NCBI GenBank assembly: GCA_030374735.1
Contig: JASCIV010000100.1
Coordinates: 1-44,654, forward strand
DNA: 44,654 nucleotides
Direction: 5' to 3'
DNA from: Gracilaria caudata
Taxonomy: Eukaryota; Rhodophyta; Florideophyceae; Gracilariales; Gracilariaceae
Made by a program: the position numbers and the translations under genes. Below the pieces are notes generated by a model, which ran no database searches, was not told the origin of the DNA, and was given only the letters and a program-made list of their open reading frames with translations. Below are positions 9,739 through 18,098 of this stretch, in pieces; within the stretch, counting starts at the first letter, position 1; every line of letters begins with the position of its first letter.

Positions 9739-10572
9739 AGGAAGAGGTTGAGGAGTTATGAAGAGCGACAGCAGAGATAACGGATTAGATCCGAGCAGCG
9801 ATTGGAGGATGGATGGAACAGGGGCTTTAAGCGCGGAGAAACATGGACAGCGCGATGACTGCGTGGAGCTGTATGGACCAGTTCAGAAGCATCTCGATGG
9901 AAGGGGACGGATGACATGGAGGGTTGGCGTGGGCAAGATGCGGAGGATCGCACGCTGTGCCACGGGCCGAGCTGTGCTCGGTGGAAGTTCCACCGTGCAC
10001 AATGTTCCACCGTGGAACGTGCGCTACAGTAGGCAGACAGCGAGAAGCAACCTGCTCCGCAAAGCGAAAAGAAACAGCCAATCACCAGAGCTGCTGACCA
10101 TGCTCGCCAGCAAGGCGGGCGCTGTGGCTGGGTGAGCGACGTCTTAATGCATGGATGGGAAAGCCCCCAGCAGCGGCGGTTATCTCCAAGCCGCCTTCCG
10201 GGCTCCCGTTCAGCGTTGTTTTCCCCGACGCGCCGGCGATTGGTACGGTTACAGAAGTATAAAGGTAAGAAGGTACTCGAAAACGACGCTTGGCGGCTTG
10301 CATGCGGACGCAGCCGCAGTTCAAACGGGCAAGGTTGTTCCGCGCCGTTCGCTGTAACTCCGCCACCACTGGCTTCGCTCGTCCTCCTTACCAATCCGCT
10401 TCTACTCTCCGGCCTCTTGCCTGGCCTCCAGTATGCCTGTGCTCCGGCTATCCCTTCTGCCTCAGTCTTCCGCACGCACAGCGAACTCCGTTGGGCTTCT
10501 GAGTAAGCCTTGTGATCCTTCTGTCCTACACCACCTCAACCCCTTAATCTTTACGCAACTACTTGCTCGCGT
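9739..10572. promoter_or_regulatory. Divergent promoter region between NPL4 and the triple-KIX gene
   Basis: 834 bp between two divergent ATGs. Reading frames here are long on both strands but have no motifs; I regard them as chance frames in GC-rich DNA. Positions 9979-9995 (CGGTGGAAgTTCCACCG, 8-bp arms) and 10004-10018 (GTTCCACcGTGGAAC, 7-bp arms) are two perfect palindromes sharing TTCCACCG, a plausible dimeric factor site. Confidence 0.45.
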
Positions 10573-11836
10573 ATGAATACGTATCAAGACGAATGGTGTG
10601 GTGGATTGTCAAGAGTAGACCGCAAAGAGATTTGCACTTCCGTTCTCGCCTTTTTGATTCGTAAGCTCTTTACTCTTTTCAATAACGACTGCATTTACGG
10701 TTACACGTCTAACCTCCCATATGTGAACAAGAACACAACCCAAACGTCTCCCAGCAAAGTCTTGTTGATCTTGCTTTCGCTCTTGAGGGAGACGCCTACA
10801 ACGAATCCGCCTGTCCCATCTATTACATTGAAACACTCGTGACCAAGTTGCATGAAGTAAATGCATCCACGTCCGCCACCGTCCCTAGTCAAACCAACAG
10901 CTCCGGCCAACAAATTCTTTGCGAAGTCGACTGGAGAACGACATTTACTGGGGAAAACCGCAACGCCGTCTTGCGACACATGGTGCTCAAACTGACGAGT
11001 ATGTAAGCGTCTTTCTCACATCAATCCAATCCTGGTATTCCGCAAGTTGCCACTAACCGCTGCGGCGCTTTTTCCACAGCTTTCAACCCAGGAAAATCCC
11101 TACAGGAAATCACAGAAGCGGCAACAGTTTTCGAGTGCTGCACTTTTATCAGCGTTGACTCAAAGCTGAACTACCTCACCCATGTAGCACAAGAGCTTAG
11201 TCGCTGTGAGACACACCGCACGTTACCTGCACCTTCTGCGGAAGTACTGGCAGTGCTGCAACAGTGTCAGAGTCAGCCGAGCGCAGCTGACCCTCAAACC
11301 CCACAAATACAACCATTTACAGGTAGTCTGTCCGTTCCACCCACTCCATCGGGACCACAGAATATCTTAAATTTGGAACCTGGTGAACTTATGTCTTCTC
11401 TATTCGAGCAACCAAACTGGAAGGATTTGCTCACGCTTGCGGATCGCGAAACGATTGTAAGACATATTTATTCCAAGCTACCCTGTAAGTTCCGTCCTCC
11501 TTTTAGACCATTCCAAGCTATAGCTTGTTCTCATGCATAACAGAATACTTACTACTTTCTGAAATACTAGCTTTTGACCTCAACGAAACGGTGCAACAGA
11601 AGTATCAACGAGCAATTTCCCTTGAACTTGACGCATACGTACAAGCTGAAACGGGTTGCTCTTATCTCGAACAGCTGATAGCAATCATAGGACGTCTTCA
11701 ACCAGAGTTCGTTTCAGAAGCTATTCTATCTTCGGATCGGAATGAGGGACAAGATCGGCAATCAGCTGTACAGACTAGTGTTACGGCGTTTAGTAGTGTA
11801 ACAGAACAAGGGTCAACCGTCTTTGGCCAACAATGA
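10573..11836 (+). CDS. Triple KIX-domain protein, Mediator Med15/CBP-like co-activator
   Basis: Exons 10573-10660, 10732-10998, 11080-11484, 11571-11836; 341 aa. The spliced protein contains three KIX three-helix domains: one starting DEWCGGLSRVDRKEICTSVL and ending ALEGDAYNESACPIYYIE (residues about 6-75); a second starting EVDWRTTFTGENRNAVLRHM and ending KLNYLTHVAQELSRCE; a third starting NWKDLLTLADRETIVRHIYS and ending DAYVQAETGCSYLEQLIAII. A Pro/Gln/Ser/Thr linker separates the second and third. KIX domains of CBP/p300 and Mediator subunit 15 bind activation domains of transcription factors, so a nuclear co-activator role is likely. It is far shorter than Med15 and has no glutamine-rich tail. 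All three introns are phase 1 at the same position after helix 1. Further 5' exons cannot be excluded. Confidence 0.75.
10661..10731 (+). other. Intron 1 of the triple-KIX gene
   Basis: 71 nt, phase 1, donor GTAAGC, likely branch TCTAAC at about 10708-10713, acceptor AACAAG. This acceptor is the one that restores the frame into the second half of KIX 1; its pyrimidine tract is weak. Confidence 0.65.
10999..11079 (+). other. Intron 2 of the triple-KIX gene
   Basis: 81 nt, phase 1, donor GTATGT, branch CACTAAC, acceptor TTTTTCCACAG. The alternative donor GTAAGC four bases later does not keep the frame. Confidence 0.8.
11485..11570 (+). other. Intron 3 of the triple-KIX gene
   Basis: 86 nt, phase 1, donor GTAAGT, acceptor AATACTAG. 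The earlier AG at 11543 would create an immediate stop codon (T|AA), so the later acceptor is preferred; it also places the intron at the same site as in the other two KIX repeats. Confidence 0.75.
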
Positions 11837-12014
11837 AAGTGCAATCTAATACAAACTGCGTCGAAAGAAGATCACGTTCGCGACGTGCGCTGAGTACGTC
11901 GGGTCACAAGATCTGTATTTATCATCACGATGATCTTTCGGTGCTTCTGTGCAGTATCTACGTGCTCAAAAGCCCACAAGTTTGAAGATTTCGACTTCGA
12001 CAAGACTGGTGTTC

Positions 12015-12596
12015 TTACCATGCGACGTCTTCCATGCGTCTCATAGCAGCTTGAAACTCGTCTTCACAATCACCAATCCCCTGCGTGGGTATTTCATTGC
12101 AAAAGTCTGGGAGCATCTCACTCATAATCTCAGCCCTGCTTTTGATCGGTCTTCCAAATCTGTCCGGTACTCCCTTCCCTGCATTTCTCAACTTTGAATG
12201 CAACTGCTCTTTCTTTCGCTTCTTTCGCGTAACATACTTGACAATGTGTCTCACGAAGCTTGGACGCATCCACTGCCCTTCGTAGCCCTTCCTCCTCAAT
12301 TCTATCGCCACCGCCAGTGAAGTGTGACATCCCTTGTCTATAATTTCCTCGATTACGGCTCGAGCCTCTTCCTTCGTCACGTAGAGTCCTTTGTGCAGCG
12401 TTTTCGCTTTACGCCTGGCCTTTCTGCTTATGCGGGAGAGCCGAGCCATAGTGATTTGGTGCTTTATATCCGCGTGCATGAGATCGAGAGCACTGCTCAT
12501 TTGCTCGTCCTGTAGATGTGGATGCTCATGGAGCAGATAGACCGTCCGACGCAAATTCTCAGCGACTTGTTTGGCTTCCTCTGAACTGTATTCCAT
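12015..12596 (-). CDS. Small basic helical protein, unrecognised
   Basis: 193 aa from the first ATG; the frame is open 12 codons further but without an ATG. Mostly charged helix: a first part MEYSSEEAKQVAENLRRTVY with LLHEHPHLQDEQ, a strongly basic middle (RLSRISRKARRKAKTLHKG), a region KEEARAVIEEIIDKGCHTSL, a lysine/arginine cluster (YVTRKKRKKEQ) and an acidic C-terminus. No signal peptide or membrane segment; the basic clusters could be nuclear localisation or nucleic-acid-binding signals. I recognise no family. A TATA-like element lies about 70 bases before the ATG. The stop codon is part of GCATGGTAAGA, which resembles a 5' splice site, so a further 3' exon is possible. Confidence 0.6.
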   Translation of the reverse strand: MEYSSEEAKQVAENLRRTVYLLHEHPHLQDEQMSSALDLMHADIKHQITMARLSRISRKARRKAKTLHKGLYVTKEEARAVIEEIIDKGCHTSLAVAIELRRKGYEGQWMRPSFVRHIVKYVTRKKRKKEQLHSKLRNAGKGVPDRFGRPIKSRAEIMSEMLPDFCNEIPTQGIGDCEDEFQAAMRRMEDVAW

Positions 12597-12660
12597 TCCG
12601 TTCGGTAAGCTTCTTAACGTAATAGCAGTCAATGAAGATGCTTTTGGGATAAGAAACCCT

Positions 12661-12673
12661 CGCTATATATATG
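12661..12673 (-). promoter_or_regulatory. TATA-like element of the small basic protein gene
   Basis: On the minus strand CATATATATAGCG, about 67 bases before the ATG at 12596. Its distance suits a TATA box with a short leader. Confidence 0.45.
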
Positions 12674-12771
12674 CTGAACAGGGATAGTGAGCAATGTCTA
12701 ACGACATGGTGACGAAGAAACCGTACCATTTGAGATGGGCTTTCCGGACGTTGAAGCGGTAATGTGAACAG

Positions 12772-13827
12772 TCATGTTATTGTACTCTCTCTCTGATTGG
12801 CAGGGAAAGATGAAACTTGTCCTCGATGTCTAACGGGATTGGGCTCCATCACAACGTTTTTTCTTCTTTGATTCCTACATCTTCGGTCCGCCAGCCAATC
12901 CACCGGAGCTTCATCAAAATTGGTTGATATGTATCGCACCATGCTGCCCACAAAGTCCCTTCTCCACACCCTAGCGACCATATTGGAAGAACGAAGCTCA
13001 TGAGCATCCTCTTTCTCATCCGAAAGGTCGAACAACGAAGCGCTGCATTTTCGAATCTGTTTTGGTCTTCCTTGTTGGCTAACTGTAAACGAGTCTTGCA
13101 GATGTTGGTCACACCAGGAGATGACTTCGCTCATTTGCTCACGAAACAGAACATCATCCTGAATGATGATGATATATTCAACATTGGCTTGTTCTGTGCA
13201 ACGGCGTAGCACCTGCGCATAATCCAAAGCTTCCTTGCTTCTCCACTTTACACGATGTTCATCGTCACCCAACGTGAATTTTCTTGGTTCAACAGGTTGA
13301 TCCTCTCTTATAGCAAGTTTGAGCCAGCTGGGCAGCTCAGTAACAGTCGATTGAAACACATTATGCAACCAGAATGGACGTGTGGCTGGCACAAGATCCA
13401 TATCATAGACTGTGAGTTGGCGCAAATCAAGGCTCTGGTTTGTTGCTAATCGCCAAGACTTCACCGCGTTACTGACATATTCAACACGCACTCCATCCAG
13501 TTCGCGCGTAACGCTGGGCATACACGCGACGCCCCGGGCTTGGAATTGCGGATGTTTGTAATCTTCAGCCGGGATCCGAGAGTTTGAGAGAACATGCTCA
13601 TCATCGGATGTTGCGTTGGATGGGACTAAATTGAATGGTATGGGTTTAGATCGGTTGGATTGAAGGACATGAGTTATGAGTATCACGGACGCAGTGAGCA
13701 AGGCACAGAGAGTGAATGATGCTCGAAGCAAGAAGGTGGATCGTTTGGAAGCGGATGAAGGTGGAGATGGATTTGGTGTTGTGGCTGACGAGGTTGCCAA
13801 AGCCCTGCGGCGAACAGCTGAAGGCAT
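12772..13827 (-). CDS. Type II membrane glycosyltransferase, PGAP4/MGAT4-like
   Basis: 351 aa. A short Ser/Pro/Arg-rich cytoplasmic end, one membrane anchor (about residues 32-56, LRASFTLCALLTASVILITH), a stem with N-glycosylation sequons (NRS, NATS), then a catalytic domain. It contains ALDYAQVLRRCTEQANVEYI followed by IIIQDDVLF, the acidic metal/nucleotide-binding motif in the setting seen in PGAP4 (GPI GalNAc transferase) and MGAT4 (GnT-IV) relatives, and near the end PNPVRHRGQVSSF, which resembles their conserved P-N-L-x-x-H-x-G-x-x-S-S element. Expected in the Golgi, adding a sugar to GPI or N-glycans; the precise acceptor cannot be told. Start placed at 13827; the frame runs a few codons upstream without an ATG. 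Divergent from tRNA-Ala and SAM50. Confidence 0.7.
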   Translation of the reverse strand: MPSAVRRRALATSSATTPNPSPPSSASKRSTFLLRASFTLCALLTASVILITHVLQSNRSKPIPFNLVPSNATSDDEHVLSNSRIPAEDYKHPQFQARGVACMPSVTRELDGVRVEYVSNAVKSWRLATNQSLDLRQLTVYDMDLVPATRPFWLHNVFQSTVTELPSWLKLAIREDQPVEPRKFTLGDDEHRVKWRSKEALDYAQVLRRCTEQANVEYIIIIQDDVLFREQMSEVISWCDQHLQDSFTVSQQGRPKQIRKCSASLFDLSDEKEDAHELRSSNMVARVWRRDFVGSMVRYISTNFDEAPVDWLADRRCRNQRRKNVVMEPNPVRHRGQVSSFPANQRESTIT

Positions 13828-13962
13828 CGGATCGCGTTGCCTGACATGGATGTCAATATGCAAAGGGATGCAGGGTTGGGTCGACTAGACTTCGCGGAAT
13901 GCATGAGATCCAATTCCCCGTGTTCAAGAACTTCACCAATCGAGCAGACTTCAACACCAAAC

Positions 13963-14035
13963 GGGTCTGTAGCTCAATTGGTAGAGTGCTCCCTTAGCAT
14001 GGGAGAGGTACCGGGATCGAAGCCCGGCAGATCCA
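13963..14035 (+). tRNA. tRNA-Ala (anticodon AGC)
   Basis: 73 nt, intronless, CCA not encoded. Acceptor arms GGGTCTG/CAGATCC with discriminator A; anticodon loop TTAGCAT between CTCCC and GGGAG, anticodon AGC; T-arm CCGGG/CCCGG with loop ATCGAAG. The G3-U70 wobble pair, the identity element for alanyl-tRNA synthetase, is present. The T-loop begins with A instead of the usual T54, so the internal B box deviates from the consensus. Confidence 0.95.
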
Positions 14036-14303
14036 CAGCTCTTCTTTTGGTTTTATTGTCTCACCGTATCTCGACAAATGTCCACGCGGCCACCTTCGTG
14101 TCTCTATCTATCGCCGCTTTACGCACCTTTGCCGAATATGCATAATACAAGGGTACAGTATGTGCGCGGGACCCAACAACACGTGCGCGCGCCACCTCCC
14201 GGCATCGTCAACCCAGGTCCACCGGGACTAATCCATCACCTCACCGCTACCTCCCATTGCCAGCCGACATTCCTTTTGCCCTCCTTGCCTGTGTTCCGCG
14301 ATC

Positions 14304-15692
14304 ATGAGCGATCCATCGGCATCCTCACCAGTTGTGCAACCTTCAATTGAAGAACTTTTGGCAGCAAAACTTTCAATCACATCCTACTCTATTCATGGCG
14401 TTAATCGAACCAAAGAAAAGCTCATCCACAAGGTCTTGCAACCGGTTTTATCAACTGGGGGCGATTTTGAAGGCGTCATAAACGACGTTTCTACTGCCGT
14501 GGATCGATTGAGATCGACAAATTGCTACAAGGGAATCGATGCATTCATTGATCATCAACATGATAAGACCGCCTCCGTCAGGTTCACTTTCACTGAGAAG
14601 TCTTCTGTGCAACTTACCACAGGTACTTCGATTGACACATCCAGCGAACGGGATGCTTCAATGGACGGAACCTTGAGCATTCGAAACTTGTTTGGCGCTG
14701 CTGATACACTTCGTTTTACACTGGCTTGGATTGGTGCGACGTCTGCGTCAAGATCATTTTCGAAAAACCCCTCCAACTCGTTTAGTGCAACGTATAATCG
14801 ACCGTTCGTGCTTGGTTTGAACTCTTCCATGTTTTCAAACGCTTCGTATTCACAGCTGAATCATTCCGAAGCTTCTAGCTACAATCTAGTCACCAGACTT
14901 GCCGATTGTGGCCTACACACCGTTTTAGGAACCTTTACGTTAGCCTCCGTATGGAGAAATCTCACCCATGTTCAACCAACCGCTTCCGCTCTCATTCGAG
15001 ATGATGCGAAGCACACATGGAAGACTTCTCTAAGACATCGCGTGGAATTTGATTTGAGAGACAACATGGTGATGCCAAATCAAGGTATATATGCGTCCTT
15101 GACACATGAACATACTTTGCCATTTGGGGACATTCGGCTATCAACCGTGGAGACAGCCTTTCAATCACATTTTCCGTTGGTTGCTGGTGCCGTTTTGTCG
15201 CTTTCCTCACGTCTTGGCGCCCATTTTTCAACAAGTCGTGTGCAAACTCCCGATCGTTTCTTTATAGGTGGTGCCAACTCCTTACGTGGATTTAGAACAA
15301 GGGGTGTCGGGCCGATGGACGGAAAGGATTCTATTGGAGGTGATGTGTATTACACAACAGGTTTGATGTTATCACTCCCAATGCCGGACAATTCGCTACT
15401 GTCGCAGTTGTTCAACGCGAGATTACATATGTTTTTGAATGGAGGCGATGTCTGTGAAATGACTGACATGAAACAAGCAATTGGTGAGTTGAAGGGTAAT
15501 GGATTGCAAGAAGCTGCTACGAAGGCTTTGGAAGGAATTTATGGTGGAGTAAGGGTTGCTGGTGGTGTGGGTGTGGCATTTGATACTTCCGTTGGACGAA
15601 TTGAACTTAACCTTTGCAATGTGCTTAAGAGTTCTGTTTCTGACCAACCTCAGGTTGGCTTTCAGTTTGGAGTCAGCCAATCTTTCTTGTAG
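14304..15692 (+). CDS. SAM50: SAM50/Tob55, mitochondrial outer-membrane beta-barrel assembly protein
   Basis: 462 aa Omp85-superfamily protein. Residues about 25-95 fit one POTRA domain (SITSYSIHGVNRTKEKLIHK... ending in a V-R-F-T-F-x-E strand). The rest is alternating beta-strands of a 16-stranded barrel. The diagnostic L6 motif is clear: DRFFIGGANSLRGFRTRGVG, with the conserved R-G-F; the C-terminus ends in a strand finishing with QFGVSQSFL. SAM50 inserts beta-barrel proteins such as TOM40 and porin into the mitochondrial outer membrane. The single POTRA and absence of a presequence favour SAM50 over a plastid TOC75/OEP80. Length matches the family (about 450-500 aa). Start is the first ATG. 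Confidence 0.9.
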   Translation: MSDPSASSPVVQPSIEELLAAKLSITSYSIHGVNRTKEKLIHKVLQPVLSTGGDFEGVINDVSTAVDRLRSTNCYKGIDAFIDHQHDKTASVRFTFTEKSSVQLTTGTSIDTSSERDASMDGTLSIRNLFGAADTLRFTLAWIGATSASRSFSKNPSNSFSATYNRPFVLGLNSSMFSNASYSQLNHSEASSYNLVTRLADCGLHTVLGTFTLASVWRNLTHVQPTASALIRDDAKHTWKTSLRHRVEFDLRDNMVMPNQGIYASLTHEHTLPFGDIRLSTVETAFQSHFPLVAGAVLSLSSRLGAHFSTSRVQTPDRFFIGGANSLRGFRTRGVGPMDGKDSIGGDVYYTTGLMLSLPMPDNSLLSQLFNARLHMFLNGGDVCEMTDMKQAIGELKGNGLQEAATKALEGIYGGVRVAGGVGVAFDTSVGRIELNLCNVLKSSVSDQPQVGFQFGVSQSFL

Positions 15693-16686
15693 GGGAATTC
15701 CTAGTGTTGCATTAATATGCATCATTTGCGTCTTGACGTCTTTTTGCAGTTTCATAGACAGGGGTCTTGCTCACACACGCAGTAAAGCAGTGCTCCTGAT
15801 ATTGCAAGCAGTTGACCTTGTCAGGTACAGGTTTGGGTATACTCGTCTTTCTTATAGTCGAGCCACCGTCCACCCCGAAAAGTTGCATTCCCTTTCTCGC
15901 CCTTTGTCGCCACGATGCATTGGGTGGACTCTTTAAGGAGAACACTAGCACTTCGTGTGCAAAACCTTTTCACTATGAACGGCAATATCCCCCTCATAGC
16001 TTTTGTTGCTCCTGACACAACTAATTTTGTACCTGAAAGAGATGGGCTGCTACACAAGAACCTGAGTGCACCCCAAAATCTGGACATTTCCTGCATCGCT
16101 GGAACGACCCTGCTCATTAAATCAAACCTCGACGTGACGAAACCTTAAAGGCTGTGGGCTCGCGAAAACTTCTGAGGCTGCCTGAACTGTGCAGTGCAAA
16201 GTGTGGCTCGTTCGTTTCACCAACTTCGTATGATCAGTCTCAACAACTACAAAGAGAGGGGCTCTAACTTGAATGATCTTTGCTTCATCTGTTGATATGA
16301 GTTCTCTCACTCTTGCTCAAGGGGCATCACACGATCCTAGACTAAAGGTTTTTACAGGCCACTTTGCTTCTAAACCATGGTACCCTGACCGACGTCAAAC
16401 ATTGATCATGGCAGTTGCAAAAGTCTAACTTTGCTTTGACAGGCTTGAGCTTTCGTGGTTTAAAGAAGTTATTAAGGTAGAATAAGCTGATGTCGCCATG
16501 TCTTTCAGGCAGGCACCTCGATGGAAACTACTTTCCTAAGTAACTGTGATCTCAAAAGATGTGTGTACTGCTCATATACCACTTGAATCACATATGACGA
16601 CAGACGGGGAAAGACAAAAAAGAAGAGGTGATGGTATCCCCAGTGTAATAAATCACTATTAGTTCCTCAAAGTTTGTCGAACGGCA
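15693..16686. other. About 1 kb between the 3' ends of SAM50 and FBPase
   Basis: Convergent 3' flanks. Small frames in several phases, none with motifs or consistent length. I see no RNA gene or repeat here. Confidence 0.5.
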
Positions 16687-17877
16687 CTACTTATTCTCGT
16701 TATACATGTCCAACAACTCTTGCACGTCATCCTTACTACCTATAATAAGCGGCATACGTTGATGCACAGTGTTTGGAATAACGTCCATGACGCGTTCCTT
16801 TCCGGTCGTAGCAAGTCCACCGGCCTGTTCAACGATGAAAGACATTGGCGCGCATTCGTACAAGAGTCTCAGTTTTCCATTCGGGTTCTTTTGGTCTCCA
16901 GGATATCCAAACACACCACCATATAACAGGGTACGGTGCACATCGGCAACTAAACTGCCAATGTATCTCGATGAGTACTTGACACCAGCTTTGTTGTCAC
17001 CAGTCTTCAACTTTTGAACATATTCTTTCAAGACGGGATCCCAAGCTGGGGAATTGGCTTCGTTGAAAGAATAGATCTTTCCACGTGTTGGGATCTTCAT
17101 ATCTGGGTGCGTAAGAATAAACTCGCCGATTTGCGGGTCTAGTGTGAACCCATTGACACCATGTCCGGTGGTAAGCACCATCATTACAGATGAGGAGTAC
17201 ATGCAGTAGCCCGCAGCAACGAGATTAGCGCCTGGTTGCATAGTGTTGTACAAGCATGTTAGTTCGGTCTCGTCAATCTTGGACTCCCAGTCAGAGGCCA
17301 AACAACCAGTGTTTTGTACGAAGATCCCAAAAATAGTACCGGTAGCAATTCCAGCATCGATGTTGGAGCTTCCGTCAAGCGGATCGAACACAGCGACATA
17401 GTTTCCAGAGTACACCTCGTCGACCATGACCGGCTCATCCTCCTCTTCTGACGCAATTACGCCCATTTTCCCAGAATAGCGCAAAGCGTTCTTCAGCACC
17501 TCATTAGACAAAACGTCAAGTTTCTTCTGTTCTTCGCCTTGCACGTTGATCGAGCCATCCTCTTGATAGCCAGTCAAGTTCGTAATTCCAGCCCGCTGCA
17601 CAAGCGAAGCAATTTTCTTGCACGCGAGTTGAATAGACGACATAAGCGACTGCATGTCTTGCATATGCTCCAAGTCAGTATTATCCATGGCAGTCTGAAT
17701 CATGTAGCGCGTAAGAGTCATAGGCGATGTGTCGGAATGCACGCTCTGGGTAGGCGGGGCAACGACCATTGTCGGCGCGCGCCGACCGCGCACATAGTGC
17801 GTAGAGCGACTCTGTGCGGAAGACACAGAGCTCGAGGAACGAAGTGGGACAGCGAGGGCGGGGATGAACGCAGTCAT
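16687..17877 (-). CDS. FBP: Plastid-type fructose-1,6-bisphosphatase
   Basis: 396 aa from the chosen ATG. An N-terminal presequence MTAFIPALAVPLRSSSSVSS... to VRGRRAPTMVVA resembles a red-algal plastid transit peptide with Phe near the start. The enzyme then shows TLTRYMIQTAMDNTDLEHMQ, GVIASEEEDEPV, VAVFDPLDGSSNIDAG (metal site), AAGYCMYSSSVMMVLTTGHG, TLLYGGVFGYPGD and LLYECAPMSFIVEQAGG. It hydrolyses fructose 1,6-bisphosphate in the Calvin cycle and gluconeogenesis. The regulatory loop keeps two cysteines (GCLASDWE and LTCLYNTMQPG) but the third, in the chloroplast VCQPG motif, is Met, and the spacing between the first two is about four residues shorter than in pea. The frame is open to an ATG at 18105, adding 76 residues, but that start would collide with the divergent gene. 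Confidence 0.92.
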   Translation of the reverse strand: MTAFIPALAVPLRSSSSVSSAQSRSTHYVRGRRAPTMVVAPPTQSVHSDTSPMTLTRYMIQTAMDNTDLEHMQDMQSLMSSIQLACKKIASLVQRAGITNLTGYQEDGSINVQGEEQKKLDVLSNEVLKNALRYSGKMGVIASEEEDEPVMVDEVYSGNYVAVFDPLDGSSNIDAGIATGTIFGIFVQNTGCLASDWESKIDETELTCLYNTMQPGANLVAAGYCMYSSSVMMVLTTGHGVNGFTLDPQIGEFILTHPDMKIPTRGKIYSFNEANSPAWDPVLKEYVQKLKTGDNKAGVKYSSRYIGSLVADVHRTLLYGGVFGYPGDQKNPNGKLRLLYECAPMSFIVEQAGGLATTGKERVMDVIPNTVHQRMPLIIGSKDDVQELLDMYNENK

Positions 17878-18098
17878 GGTCTGGATCGCAATGAGGAAAC
17901 CGATGGCGAGCTCTGTGGAAACGGCTGCGATGTTTGCCGTTGCCGAAGATGCGATGCATCGCGGCAGAACAAGAGCTGAGGCAGCTTGAGCTGGAGAGCC
18001 GCACGATGGCTGTGTGGTCAGCACGAGCTCGATGCGACTGGATTTTGGATCCATTCTTTTGAAGTGTGGCTGACAGCAAGAAGCGCGTGTGAGAGGGC
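17878..18098. promoter_or_regulatory. Bidirectional promoter between FBPase and the amino acid transporter
   Basis: Two head-to-head genes are separated by 221 bp if the transporter starts at 18099, or 413 bp if it starts at 18291. The outermost ATGs of the two frames would overlap around 18099-18105, which cannot both be served by promoters, so at least one gene uses an internal start. No TATA box is evident. Confidence 0.45.

Noticed and set aside
10132..10506. Open frame of 124 codons between NPL4 and the KIX gene, with a 239-codon frame on the other strand
   Set aside because: Both arise from GC-rich promoter DNA, overlap each other completely, have no motifs and lie between two divergent gene starts.
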